Positions 40,939-49,378 of a stretch of DNA of 64,000 nt are shown here, piece by piece (position 1 is the stretch's first letter; every line of letters begins with the position of its first letter). The notes beneath the pieces were generated by a model. It was not told the origin of the DNA, did not search any database, and was given only the letters and a program-made list of their open reading frames with translations. Origin of the DNA: an uncultured Roseateles sp. (GTDB lineage: Bacteria; Pseudomonadota; Gammaproteobacteria; Burkholderiales; Burkholderiaceae_C). A program made the position numbers and the translations under genes. The stretch is taken from contig NZ_OY729424.1 in NCBI RefSeq assembly GCF_963422335.1, forward strand, positions 1,116,001 to 1,180,000, read 5' to 3'.

Positions 40939-41574
40939 TCAGCGCGGGTGCCGGCTGGCCAGCAGGGCGGCCTCGACGCGGCTGCGCACCTGGAGCTTCT
41001 GCAGGATGTTGGTGACGTAGTGCTTGATGGTCTTCTCGGACAGGAAGATGCGCTCGCCAATCTCGCGGTTGGTCAGGCCCTGGCCGATCAGGGCCAGGAT
41101 CTCGCGCTCGCGCTCGGTCAGCTCCTGCAGCGGGTCGGGTGCCTTGCCCTGGGTCAGCGAGACCAGCATCTCGGCGGCGATCGACGGCGAGACATAGACC
41201 TCGCCGTCCACCGCCGCACGCACCACATGGGCCAACTCCCGGGCCGACACGCCCTTGAGCACATAGCCGCGGGCGCCGGCCTTCAGCGCCGACAGCAGCT
41301 TGTCCTTGTCGTCCGAGCCGGTGAGCATGACGATGGCTGTGGCCGGGCAGGCCATGGCGATCTTCTCGGCGGTGACGATGCCGTTCCAGCCCGGCATGCT
41401 GATGTCCAGCAGCACCACCTCGGGCAGCAGCGCACGGGCCAGGGCCAAAGCCTCCTCGCCGGAGGCCGCTTCGCCGACGATGCGGAACGCCGGGTCCATC
41501 TGCAGCGAGTGCACGACGCCCTGGCGGAACAGCGGGTGGTCGTCGACGACCAGGATGTCGACGGTGTCACTCAT
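40939..41574 (-). CDS. NarL/FixJ-family response regulator
   Basis: A 211-residue two-domain regulator: receiver at 1-125 (ILVVDDHPLFRQGVVHSL, phospho-acceptor D57 in VVLLDISMPGWNG, lysine in ARGYVLKGVSA) and LuxR-type helix-turn-helix at about 143-205 (ELTEREREILALIGQGLTN, IFLSEKTIKHYVTNILQKL). It is the partner of the kinase just upstream, with which it overlaps by eight bases. Candidate targets are not visible; no operator stands out. Convergent with leuD. Confidence 0.92.
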   Translation of the reverse strand: MSDTVDILVVDDHPLFRQGVVHSLQMDPAFRIVGEAASGEEALALARALLPEVVLLDISMPGWNGIVTAEKIAMACPATAIVMLTGSDDKDKLLSALKAGARGYVLKGVSARELAHVVRAAVDGEVYVSPSIAAEMLVSLTQGKAPDPLQELTEREREILALIGQGLTNREIGERIFLSEKTIKHYVTNILQKLQVRSRVEAALLASRHPR

Positions 41575-42970
41575 GGGCCGGCCCTTCGGCGTGCAACGGC
41601 AGCGTCACGCTGAGCGTCGTGCCGCGACCTTCGATGCTCAGCACCGTCAGCGTGCCGCCCAGCACCTCGACACGCTGGCGCATGCCGTGCAGGCCGAGGC
41701 GCCCCTTGGCGGCAACGGCCCTGGCATCGAAGCCGGGACCCTGGTCGCTGACCTCGACCTGCAACTGGGTGCCATCACTGCGCAGCTGTACCCGGCAGCC
41801 CCGGCCCTGGGCGTGGCGGAAGGCGTTTGCCAGCGACTCCTGCAGCAGCCGGTAGAGCGTGACCTTGACGCGGAACGAGGCACTGAGCTCGGGCAGCTGC
41901 GCGTCCAGGGCCACGGGCGTGCCGGTCTTGGCCTGGAAGTCGCGCAGCACCCTTGCGCTGAGCTCGACCAGGCCCAGATGCTCGATATCGGGCAGTTCCA
42001 TATCGGCCGAGAGGGTGCGCAGATCGGCCAGGGCCGCCTGCACGGCCAGGCGGGCCGGCTCCAGATGCTGGGCCCAGGGCGGACGCAGGGCCGGATTGCC
42101 GGCCGTCGCCGCGTCATCCATATTCTTCAGCTGCATCAGCGCAAAGCCGAGGTCCTGGCCCGGGCCGTCATGGATATCGGCCGAGATGCGCTGCAGCAGG
42201 TGCTCGTGCAGCGTGGTGGCGCGTTCGGCCGCCCGTATCACGCGCAGCTGCAGCTGGCCGTTCTGCTCGTTCAGCGCCGTCAGCTGCTGCACCTGCGCGC
42301 TCAGCGCCTGGCGCTGCCGGTCTATCAGCCGGCTGCCGCGCCGCACCAGCAGGAACAGCAGCAGGTACATCGCCGTCATGGCCGCCGCCACCACCAGCCA
42401 GCTGCGCCGCTGGGCCTGGCCGGCATCGCGGTCCACCTCGTCGGGGCGCTCGTAGAACTCGGCCGCGGCGATGACCTCGCCGCTGCGGTCGGCGTGGATG
42501 GGCGTGTAGGTTTCGATCAATCTCGGCAGCGGCTGGCCGTGCTGCGACTGCTCGGCGTCGCTGCGTTCGCTGATCTCGGCGGAAATGCGGCCAGCCAGCG
42601 CCTCGGCCAGACCGTCGTCGATGGGGAAGGTGCGGCCCATGGTCGCGTCGGTGCTGAACAGCACCAGGCCGTCCTTGCGCCAGATGCGCAGCGAGACGAT
42701 GCGCTGGCCCAGGGGCGTGTTCGTCAGGTCCGAGCGCAGCGCCGCGATGTCGGCCGGGCTCAGTACCTCAGCCCTGAGCATGGTCTGCACATGGGGCGCG
42801 GCAAAGCTGTCCACATACAGCGCCGTCATGCCGCCGATGCGGTGCACGACGCTGTCCTCCACCTGGCGGCCCACCCACCAGCCAATCACCAGCGTGCCGG
42901 TGAGCAGGATGGGAAAGCTCAGCATCAGGAATTGCTCGGCCAGCGAGCGGCGTTGGAAGAGTGTGTTCAT
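41567..42970 (-). CDS. NarX/DegS-type sensor histidine kinase (HisKA_3)
   Basis: A 467-residue kinase. Helix one (FLMLSFPILLTGTLVIGWWV) and helix two (SWLVVAAAMTAMYLLLFLLV, about 190-210) enclose a periplasmic sensor of about 150 residues (TALYVDSFAAPHVQTMLRAE, FPIDDGLAEALAGRISAE). A coiled linker leads to the HisKA_3 phospho-acceptor H267 in ISADIHDGPGQDLGFAL. The ATPase domain has LLQESLANAFRHAQG, VSDQGPGFD and GRLGLHGMRQRVEVLGG. It pairs with the NarL-type regulator. The signal is unknown; the sensor resembles that of carbohydrate or acid-sensing systems only in overall layout. Confidence 0.92.
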   Translation of the reverse strand: MNTLFQRRSLAEQFLMLSFPILLTGTLVIGWWVGRQVEDSVVHRIGGMTALYVDSFAAPHVQTMLRAEVLSPADIAALRSDLTNTPLGQRIVSLRIWRKDGLVLFSTDATMGRTFPIDDGLAEALAGRISAEISERSDAEQSQHGQPLPRLIETYTPIHADRSGEVIAAAEFYERPDEVDRDAGQAQRRSWLVVAAAMTAMYLLLFLLVRRGSRLIDRQRQALSAQVQQLTALNEQNGQLQLRVIRAAERATTLHEHLLQRISADIHDGPGQDLGFALMQLKNMDDAATAGNPALRPPWAQHLEPARLAVQAALADLRTLSADMELPDIEHLGLVELSARVLRDFQAKTGTPVALDAQLPELSASFRVKVTLYRLLQESLANAFRHAQGRGCRVQLRSDGTQLQVEVSDQGPGFDARAVAAKGRLGLHGMRQRVEVLGGTLTVLSIEGRGTTLSVTLPLHAEGPAHE

Positions 42971-43159
42971 CGTGGACGGGCAACGGGTTCACTGTAGCGG
43001 GCCGGGGCCGTGATCGCCATGGACCAAGGTCTGAAGATTTCGCGACCAGGGGCCCGACCCGATCACGCCCTTCGGGCCTGCTGCCGCCGCCCTCTGCTGC
43101 CTACGATGGTTCCGGTGATCTGCTCCCAGCCCACCACCCACCACCGATGGAGTATTGCC

Positions 43160-44260
43160 ATGAACCTGAATCCCAGCTTGCGCAGCCAGCGCACCGCCTT
43201 GGCGGCGGCCGCCCTGGCGCTGCTGACCCTGCCTCTGGCCGCCCAGGCCCAGGTGTTCGGCAGCCTGGCCAACTTCGATGCCGTCAATGACACCGGCCAT
43301 GAGGCCCATGGCTTCGAGATCGAGATCGAGGATGCCAGCTACGACCACAGCAAGATCTACAGCGTGTTCGGGCTGGACCGCAACTTTGGCGTGCCGCCGA
43401 CCTCGGTCGAACGCTATGGCGCGCCGGTCATCACCGATGTCGCCGGCTTCGGCGTGCGCATCCGCTACGCCGCCAGCTTCCTCAACGGTGCCTGGAGCGT
43501 GGGCACACCCACGGGGCCCTATCCCTTCGCCGGTGACAGCTGCTGGCCACTGGGCAACCCGCAATACGCCTCGGGCACCCTGAGCTGCGACCACTTCGGC
43601 ATCGCCACCTACGGCACGCCGGCCAAGGTCAACTACAGCTGGCTGGTCGATCCGGGCAATACCGGGACCCTGAGCCTGCAGCAGGCGGCCATCCCGGCCG
43701 TGCAGTTCGCCTACCAGGCGCCTCCGCCAGGACCTATCGTCGCCCCGCGCCCGGTGGTGGCCGAGATCGAGGCGCACAAGGCCGACAACGAGGTCTTCGG
43801 CACACCGTTCTGGGTCAAGGTCTATGCCAAGCATGTGGATCACAACGTCAAGCTCGAGGACCTGATGAAGGGCCATGCCGATGTGCCCGGCGCGGCCGAG
43901 GTCGAAGTCGAGTACGAAATCTTCCAGGCCGGCGACGCCAATGGCAACAAGCTGCTCGATCTGGCGCTGAATCCGGCCGACGAGGCGCTGGTGCTGCGCT
44001 ACGAGTTCTACAAATACCTCGGTGACCTGGGTGCCAATGGCGAGGCCCTGTGCGGCGGCGGCGGGAAGGGCCATGGCAAGGGCGGCGGCATCGGCCCGGC
44101 CGATTGCGGCGGCCTGGGCGACTATGTCGGCGCCCAGATGGCGGCGCTGAACGCCGTGCAACCTGCGCTGGCCGTGCCGGAACCCGAGACCTATGCGCTG
44201 CTCCTGGCCGGCCTGGGCTTCATCGGTCTGCGCGTGCGCCAGACCCGGCGGGCTGGCTGA
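43160..44260 (+). CDS. PEP-CTERM protein with internal Gly/His/Lys-rich segment
   Basis: A 366-residue exported protein. The start at 43160 has a GGAG site; the frame opens at 43010 without support. A signal peptide ends near LPLAAQAQ. The mature chain has a first domain with FEIEIEDASYDHSKIYSVFG and a second (EVEVEYEIFQAGDANGNKLL) that resembles an immunoglobulin-like fold. A GGGGKGHGKGGGIGPADCGG segment lies before the anchor VPEPETYALLLAGLGFIGL followed by basic residues, a full PEP-CTERM signal. It should be processed by an exosortase not in this window. It is divergent from the two-component kinase gene, 189 bases apart, and may be its target. Confidence 0.88.
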   Translation: MNLNPSLRSQRTALAAAALALLTLPLAAQAQVFGSLANFDAVNDTGHEAHGFEIEIEDASYDHSKIYSVFGLDRNFGVPPTSVERYGAPVITDVAGFGVRIRYAASFLNGAWSVGTPTGPYPFAGDSCWPLGNPQYASGTLSCDHFGIATYGTPAKVNYSWLVDPGNTGTLSLQQAAIPAVQFAYQAPPPGPIVAPRPVVAEIEAHKADNEVFGTPFWVKVYAKHVDHNVKLEDLMKGHADVPGAAEVEVEYEIFQAGDANGNKLLDLALNPADEALVLRYEFYKYLGDLGANGEALCGGGGKGHGKGGGIGPADCGGLGDYVGAQMAALNAVQPALAVPEPETYALLLAGLGFIGLRVRQTRRAG

Positions 44261-44348
44261 CCCGGCCACTGCGATTCGTGGGGTTGGCCCGGGCCGGGTC
44301 GCGGTGCATCATGCTGCGGCGCCGGCCCGGCGCGGTTGAAAGGCCACC

Positions 44349-45365
44349 ATGCGTGCATCGCTTGCCTCGTTCGCTGCCCTGTGCGGTCTGTTGTTCGGCG
44401 CGAGCCCGGCCGCCGCCTGGGGCCCCAGCGGCCATGCATCGGTGGGGGCCATCGCCGACCAGCTGATCGCCGGCACGCCGACGGCCAAGAAGGTGCGGGC
44501 CATCCTCGGCAGCAATTTGCAGACCGCCGCCGGCTGGGCCGATTGCGCGCGCTCGGTGGAGTCCAGCGGCGGCGTCTGGAGCTATGTCAAGCCGGGCACC
44601 TGGCCCAGCTGCAAGCTCTACGAGAACCCCGACAGCCAGGCCGCGCTGATCGCCTTCGTCAAGCGCAATGCCAGCCGCTGCGGCGGCAATGCCGGGCCGC
44701 TGTGCCGGCACAAGTCCTATCACTTCGTTGATCTGTCCCTGCCGCATACCCATTACGACCCGGCGCTGCCCGGTGCCGGGCCCACCGATCTGGTCCATGC
44801 CATCAATGCCAGCCTGGCGGTGCTGGAGGGCGGCAAGTCACCGGCACCGTTCGACCTGCGCGGCCAGCGCGAAGCGCTGCGCCTGTTGACCCATTACCTC
44901 GGCGACATCCACCAGCCCCTGCACGTCGGCTCGATCTACCTCGACGACGCCGGCCAGGCACTGGACCCGGCCACCGAGAAGGAGGCGCACGACCACAGCA
45001 ATGCCGGCGGCAACTCCATCATGGTTGGCAGCAGCAAACTGCACGGCCTCTGGGACGATGTGTCCGACAAGCTGCTCAAGCAGATGGTCAGCGGCCCCGG
45101 GCTGGCCGAGGCCCGCGCAGTGCCGGCCACCCCGGGCGCGATGGCCGAATGGGCCGCCGGCTGGGCCGGCGAGACGGTCGTCCAGGCCGGCAAGGCCTTC
45201 AAGGACCTGAAATTCGGCGCCAAGCACCCCGGTTCCATGGGCGCTGAATGGCCGGCCACGGCCACCGACCCCAATTACCGCCAGACCCGCGAGGCCTTGC
45301 AGCACGAGCAGCTGGTCAAGGCCGGCGCACGGTTGGCGCAGATCTTGACGACGCTGTTTCCCTGA
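44349..45365 (+). CDS. S1/P1 nuclease (zinc-dependent secreted)
   Basis: A 338-residue S1/P1-family phosphodiesterase. The signal peptide is predicted to be cut before W24 (SPAAAWGPSGHASVGAIAD), giving the N-terminal tryptophan whose amine and carbonyl bind zinc in this family. Further zinc ligands are in YHFVDLSLPHTHYD, THYLGDIHQPLHVG, DHSNAGGNSIMVG and LHGLWDDV. It would degrade single-stranded DNA, RNA or release 3'-phosphates in the periplasm or medium, probably for phosphate or nucleoside scavenging. No phosphate-box was found upstream. It follows the PEP-CTERM gene after an 88-base gap on the same strand. Confidence 0.9.
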   Translation: MRASLASFAALCGLLFGASPAAAWGPSGHASVGAIADQLIAGTPTAKKVRAILGSNLQTAAGWADCARSVESSGGVWSYVKPGTWPSCKLYENPDSQAALIAFVKRNASRCGGNAGPLCRHKSYHFVDLSLPHTHYDPALPGAGPTDLVHAINASLAVLEGGKSPAPFDLRGQREALRLLTHYLGDIHQPLHVGSIYLDDAGQALDPATEKEAHDHSNAGGNSIMVGSSKLHGLWDDVSDKLLKQMVSGPGLAEARAVPATPGAMAEWAAGWAGETVVQAGKAFKDLKFGAKHPGSMGAEWPATATDPNYRQTREALQHEQLVKAGARLAQILTTLFP

Positions 45366-45381
45366 GGCCGCTGCCGCCCCG

Positions 45382-46077
45382 CTAGGGGGCCAGGTATTGC
45401 GGGTGGCTGACCCGTATCTCTTCCACCGCGCTGAGCGTGCCCTGCAGATGCTGGCGCAGATGGGCCTGCGCGGCCTCGGCGTCGCCGCTGGCAATGGCCT
45501 CGACGATGGCACGGTGGTCGCCGATGATGGCCCGCTCCTTGCCCGCCGAGGGCAGGTGCAAGAGGCGCAGCCGGTCCACATGGCCGCTGCGGCGCTGCAC
45601 CAGGTCGTACAGATCGGGCACGCCGGCGGCCTCGTACATCAGGCGGTGAAAGCGCTGGTCGGCGGCGATGAATTCCCGGTAGCTCTCGCCGCCCATCAAG
45701 GTGGCCTGCAGCTCGATCTGCGCGCGCAGCTGGGCCAGCAGGGCAGGGCTGGCGGTGCTGGCCAGGGTGCGCACGATCTCGGCCTCGATGGCCTGGCGCA
45801 GAAAGTGGGCCTGGCGGGCCGAGTCGATGTCGATGCGGCTGACCAACGTGGCGTGCTGCGGAAAGATGTCCACCAGGCCTTCCTCGCCGAGCTTGATCAG
45901 CGCGTCGCGTATCGGCGTCTGGCTCAGGCCGTAGTCCTCGGCCAGTTCGGCGCGTGACAGCACGGTGCCCGGTGCCAGCTCCAGCGAGACGATCAGCTCG
46001 CGCAGGTGCTCGAACACCTGGGGGGCGACCTGGCGGGTGCGGTCCAGGCGCAGCGGCGGGGATTTGCTGTTGGGCAT
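45382..46077 (-). CDS. GntR-family (FCD-type) transcriptional regulator
   Basis: A 231-residue FadR-subfamily regulator: winged helix-turn-helix (HLRELIVSLELAPGTVLSRA, DYGLSQTPIRDALIKLGEEG) and an FCD ligand-binding domain (LRQAIEAEIVRTLASTAS, DQRFHRLMYEAAG, HRAIVEAIASGDAEAAQAHL). FCD regulators usually bind organic acids with a metal and repress divergent genes. The gene is divergent from a Bug protein and glucarate dehydratase. A perfect inverted repeat in the divergent promoter (46131-46146) is the probable operator. Confidence 0.92.
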   Translation of the reverse strand: MPNSKSPPLRLDRTRQVAPQVFEHLRELIVSLELAPGTVLSRAELAEDYGLSQTPIRDALIKLGEEGLVDIFPQHATLVSRIDIDSARQAHFLRQAIEAEIVRTLASTASPALLAQLRAQIELQATLMGGESYREFIAADQRFHRLMYEAAGVPDLYDLVQRRSGHVDRLRLLHLPSAGKERAIIGDHRAIVEAIASGDAEAAQAHLRQHLQGTLSAVEEIRVSHPQYLAP

Positions 46078-46124
46078 CGATTCGTGGGTGGGCGCAGAGT
46101 CCCGATTCTAGCCATGGCGATGCA

Positions 46125-46153
46125 TTGACACACTAATGTATTAGTGCTTTACT
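46125..46153 (+). promoter_or_regulatory. Sigma-70 promoter of the Bug/glucarate-dehydratase operon
   Basis: TTGACA (46125-46130) is a perfect -35 hexamer. Exactly 17 bases later TTTACT (46148-46153) is an acceptable -10 hexamer. The spacer contains the GntR-type inverted repeat, so binding would block RNA polymerase directly. The start codon is 31 bases after the -10. Confidence 0.75.
46131..46146. promoter_or_regulatory. Probable GntR operator, perfect inverted repeat
   Basis: CACTAAT-GT-ATTAGTG: two perfect 7-bp arms around a 2-base centre, filling the -35/-10 spacer of the plus-strand promoter and lying 53 bases before the divergent GntR start. Size and symmetry fit an FCD-type regulator. 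Confidence 0.75.
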
Positions 46154-46184
46154 TCGATCAAACCCCACCCGAGGAGACAAACCG

Positions 46185-47159
46185 ATGAAACGCCGCCTGG
46201 CCCTGTCCTGCATCGCCGCCACCCTCACCAGCGCCACGCTGGCCCAAGCCCCCGAGTGGCCCCAGGCCAAGACCATCACCTATGTCGTGCCGTTCACGGC
46301 GGGCGGCTCGACCGATGTGGTCGGCCGCACCATTGCCGAGAAGCTGCAGGCGGTGCTGAAGCAGACGGTGGTGGTGGACAACAAGCCCGGCCAGGGCGGC
46401 GGCATCGGCGCCTCCTACGTGGCCAAGGCCGCGCCCGATGGCTACACCCTGTTCGGCGGCACGATCAGCACCCATGCGATCAATGCCAGCCTGTACAAGA
46501 ACCTGGGCTACGACCCGGTCAAGGACTTCGAGCCGGTGGCCCTGGTCGCCTTCCTGCCCAATGTGCTGCTGGTCGACCCCAACCTGGGCGTCAACACGGT
46601 GGCGGAGCTGATCGCGCTGCTGAAGAAGGACGAGAAGCGCCGCATCTTCGCCTCGTCCGGTGCCGGCACCTCCACCCATCTGGCCGGCGAGATGTTCGCC
46701 GACCTGATCGGCGTGCCGCTGACCCACATCCCCTACAAGGGCACGCCGCCGGCCATGGTCGATGTGTCGTCCGGCCAGGTGACCTTCATGTTCGACCAGA
46801 TGACGGCCGCCCTGCCGCTGCTGCAGGCCGGCAAGCTGAAGCTGCTGGCTGTGACCACGGCCAAGCGCATCGCGCTGTCGCCGAACACGCCGACGATGAT
46901 CGAGGCCGGCGTGCCGGGCTTCGAGATGTCGTCCTGGCAGGCCATCTACGCGCCCAAGGGCACGCCCAAGCCCATTGTGCAAAAGCTCAGCACCGAGATC
47001 GCCAAGGCGCTGCGCCAACCCGATGTGCAGGCCAAGCTGCATGGCCAGCTGGGCATGGAGATTGTTGGCGGCACACCCGAGGAGCTGGCGGCGCTGATGG
47101 CCAAGGAGATTCCGCGCTGGGCGGCCCTGGTGAAGAAGTCTGGCGCGTCGGCAAACTGA
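46185..47159 (+). CDS. Bug-family (TctC) periplasmic solute-binding protein
   Basis: A 324-residue binding protein with a signal peptide (ALSCIAATLTSATLAQA). First loop: ITYVVPFTAGGSTDVVGR; second: FASSGAGTSTHLAGEMFAD; then VPLTHIPYKGTPPAMVD, all family hallmarks. GAGGAGA lies 7 bases before the start. It forms an operon with a glucarate-dehydratase-type enzyme (11-base gap), so the ligand is probably an aldaric or sugar acid. No TctA/TctB genes are adjacent. Confidence 0.93.
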   Translation: MKRRLALSCIAATLTSATLAQAPEWPQAKTITYVVPFTAGGSTDVVGRTIAEKLQAVLKQTVVVDNKPGQGGGIGASYVAKAAPDGYTLFGGTISTHAINASLYKNLGYDPVKDFEPVALVAFLPNVLLVDPNLGVNTVAELIALLKKDEKRRIFASSGAGTSTHLAGEMFADLIGVPLTHIPYKGTPPAMVDVSSGQVTFMFDQMTAALPLLQAGKLKLLAVTTAKRIALSPNTPTMIEAGVPGFEMSSWQAIYAPKGTPKPIVQKLSTEIAKALRQPDVQAKLHGQLGMEIVGGTPEELAALMAKEIPRWAALVKKSGASAN

Positions 47160-47170
47160 GGGGCAGGGCG

Positions 47171-48445
47171 ATGAACCGGGACATCTTGATCACCGCCGTG
47201 CGCGTCACGCCCATCGCCTTCCGCGATGGGCCACTGCTCAATGCCGCCGGCATCCACGAGCCCTGGGCGCTGCGCGCCATCGTCGAGCTGGAGACCAGCG
47301 ACGGCCGGGTGGGCATCTCCGAAACCTATGGCGACGAGCCCATGCTGCGCGTGCTGGAGCAGGCGCGTGCGCTGGTGCTGGGCCTGTCGCCGTTCGCGCT
47401 GAACGCGATGGAGCAGCGGGTGCGTGCCACCATCAAGCCCAGCCCCGGCGCGATCGAGTTCGAGCTGGCGCCGGGTTCGCACACGGCCAAGAACGCGGCC
47501 AAGGTGGTCAGCACCTTCGAGGTGGCGATGCTGGACCTGCAGGGCCAGCTCGTCGGCGCGCCCATCGTCGATCTGCTCGGTGGTGCCGTGCGCAATGCCG
47601 TGCCCTACAGCGCCTATCTGTTCTTCAAGCACGCCGAGCACATTGGCAAGCCTTATGCGCCTGACGTCTGGGGCGAGGGCATCAGCCCCGAGCAGATCGT
47701 CGCCCAGGCGCGGCGGATGATTGAGCTCTACGGCTTTCAGAGCATCAAGCTCAAGGGCGGCGTGTTCGAGCCGGCGCACGAGATTGCCTGCATGCGCGCG
47801 CTGCACCAGGCCTTTCCGGGCCTGCCGCTGCGGCTGGACCCGAATGCCAACTGGTCGCTGGAGACCAGCATCAAGGCCGCGCCCGAGCTCGATGAGCTGC
47901 TCGAGTACTACGAAGACCCGACCCCCGGCCTGGCTGGCATGGCCGAGCTGGCCAGGCACACGCCGCTGCCGCTGGCCACAAACATGGTCATCACGACGAT
48001 GGACGACTTCCGCCGCGGGGCGTCGATGGGCTCGGTCAAGGTGCTGCTGTCCGACCACCACTACTGGGGCGGCCTGCGCCTGACGCAGACCCTGGCGCGG
48101 ATGTGCGCGCTCTGGGACCTGGGCATGTCCATGCACTCGAACTCGCATCTGGGCATCAGCCTGATGGCGATGACCCACGTGGCGGCCAGCATCCCGAATC
48201 TGACCTATGCCTGCGACACCCACTATCCCTGGCAGGAGGAGGAGGTGATCCAGGGCGGCCGCGTCCAATTCGTTGACGGCGCCGTGCCGGTACCGACCAC
48301 CCCGGGCCTGGGCGTGACGCTGGACCGCAACAAGCTGGCCGAGCTGCACGAGCAGTACCTGCGCTGCGGTGTGCGCAACCGCGATGACCTGACGCAGATG
48401 CGCAAATACGACCCGCAGTTCAGCGGCAAGACGCCGCGGTTCTGA
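47171..48445 (+). CDS. gudD: Glucarate dehydratase-type enolase-superfamily enzyme
   Basis: A 424-residue enolase-superfamily protein. KLKGGV carries K193 and K195 (KxK); metal ligands D223 (RLDPNANW), E248 (YYEDPTPG) and N in LATNMVITTM follow, and the general base lies in MSMHSNSHLGISLMAMTHVA, which is the glucarate-dehydratase signature. It would convert D-glucarate (or a related aldarate) to 5-keto-4-deoxyglucarate in the cytoplasm. Start at 47171, preceded by GGGCAGGGCG. The enzymes for the next steps (garL, garR-type) are not in this window. It follows the Bug protein in an operon under the GntR operator. Confidence 0.9.
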   Translation: MNRDILITAVRVTPIAFRDGPLLNAAGIHEPWALRAIVELETSDGRVGISETYGDEPMLRVLEQARALVLGLSPFALNAMEQRVRATIKPSPGAIEFELAPGSHTAKNAAKVVSTFEVAMLDLQGQLVGAPIVDLLGGAVRNAVPYSAYLFFKHAEHIGKPYAPDVWGEGISPEQIVAQARRMIELYGFQSIKLKGGVFEPAHEIACMRALHQAFPGLPLRLDPNANWSLETSIKAAPELDELLEYYEDPTPGLAGMAELARHTPLPLATNMVITTMDDFRRGASMGSVKVLLSDHHYWGGLRLTQTLARMCALWDLGMSMHSNSHLGISLMAMTHVAASIPNLTYACDTHYPWQEEEVIQGGRVQFVDGAVPVPTTPGLGVTLDRNKLAELHEQYLRCGVRNRDDLTQMRKYDPQFSGKTPRF

Positions 48446-48451
48446 AGCCCA

Positions 48452-49342
48452 TCAGGCAGCGCCCAGCAGGCGCTCGCGCACCAGCGGGTGCCACAGCCGC
48501 GCGTCGCGCAGCGGCGTGGCGGCCGGCAGATCGGGGTTGCGCAACAGCAGCCAGTGGCGTTCGGCCAGGCGGGCCCGTCGCAGCTGCGGCCCCAGCCATT
48601 GCTCGGCCAGGGCGGCGAAGCTGCCATCGGTCAGTACCAGCTCCCAGGCCTGGCGCAGGCGCTCGGCCAGCTCGGGTCGCCTGCGGCTGACGAAGAAGTA
48701 CGAGGCCGCCGGGTAGGCGATCAGCCACTGCTCCAGCACGGTCAGGCCGGCCTGGGCATCGACGATGGGATAGACCTCGATGGCGCCCAGGGCGAACAGG
48801 TCGATACGGCCGCGGCGCAGCATGTCGGCATAGAGGTCGCGCCGGGTGATGGTCTGCACCGGCCAGTCATTGGCCTGCAGGATGCGCCGGTCGGGCCAGC
48901 TCTCCACCTGGGCGATGCTCAGCTGACGCGCGCGCTCCAGCGTGCGCACGTCTTCCAGCTCGGCCTTGCGGCTGGCCAGCGCGATCGGCAGGCGCAGGCC
49001 CAGCAGGCCGCGGTAGAGGCAGACGCGCAGGGCCTCGGCCTGGGTTTCGCGCTGCGGCGTGCTGATGGAAGTGGCGAGATCGACCTCGCCTGCCGCCAGC
49101 TGCAGAAAGGCCCGCCCCTGTGTCATGAAGGGCATGGCCTGCAGCCGGTAGGGGCCGTGGCTGGCGAGGGTCTTGTCCAGCAGCAGCCGGAGCACCGCCA
49201 GCTCGTAATTGGGTGCATCGGCGGGCAGGTCCACCAGCATATGGCGCACCAGCAGGCCGGGACCCTCGGCCGCCAGCGCCAGGCCGAGCGGCGCCAGCCC
49301 CAGCAGGGCCAGGGATTGCCGGCGTGTACGGCTCAGCGACAT
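48452..49342 (-). CDS. Orphan periplasmic binding protein (transporter substrate-binding type 2 fold)
   Basis: A 296-residue protein with a signal sequence (SRTRRQSLALLGLAPLGLA). Segments such as FMTQGRAFLQLAAGEVDLAT, LLGLRLPIALASRK and MLRRGRIDLFALGAIEVYPI follow the amino-acid-binding (SBP_bac_3-like) fold; the region RRQSL could favour Tat export. It is a distant relative with no ABC permease or ATPase next to it, so it may be a sensor or an orphan binding protein. It is the last gene of the GntR-Bug-MmgE/PrpD transcript (36-base gap). Confidence 0.75.
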   Translation of the reverse strand: MSLSRTRRQSLALLGLAPLGLALAAEGPGLLVRHMLVDLPADAPNYELAVLRLLLDKTLASHGPYRLQAMPFMTQGRAFLQLAAGEVDLATSISTPQRETQAEALRVCLYRGLLGLRLPIALASRKAELEDVRTLERARQLSIAQVESWPDRRILQANDWPVQTITRRDLYADMLRRGRIDLFALGAIEVYPIVDAQAGLTVLEQWLIAYPAASYFFVSRRRPELAERLRQAWELVLTDGSFAALAEQWLGPQLRRARLAERHWLLLRNPDLPAATPLRDARLWHPLVRERLLGAA

Positions 49343-49378
49343 GTCGGCAAGACTAGCAGCGATCCGGTGAGTTGGCGA

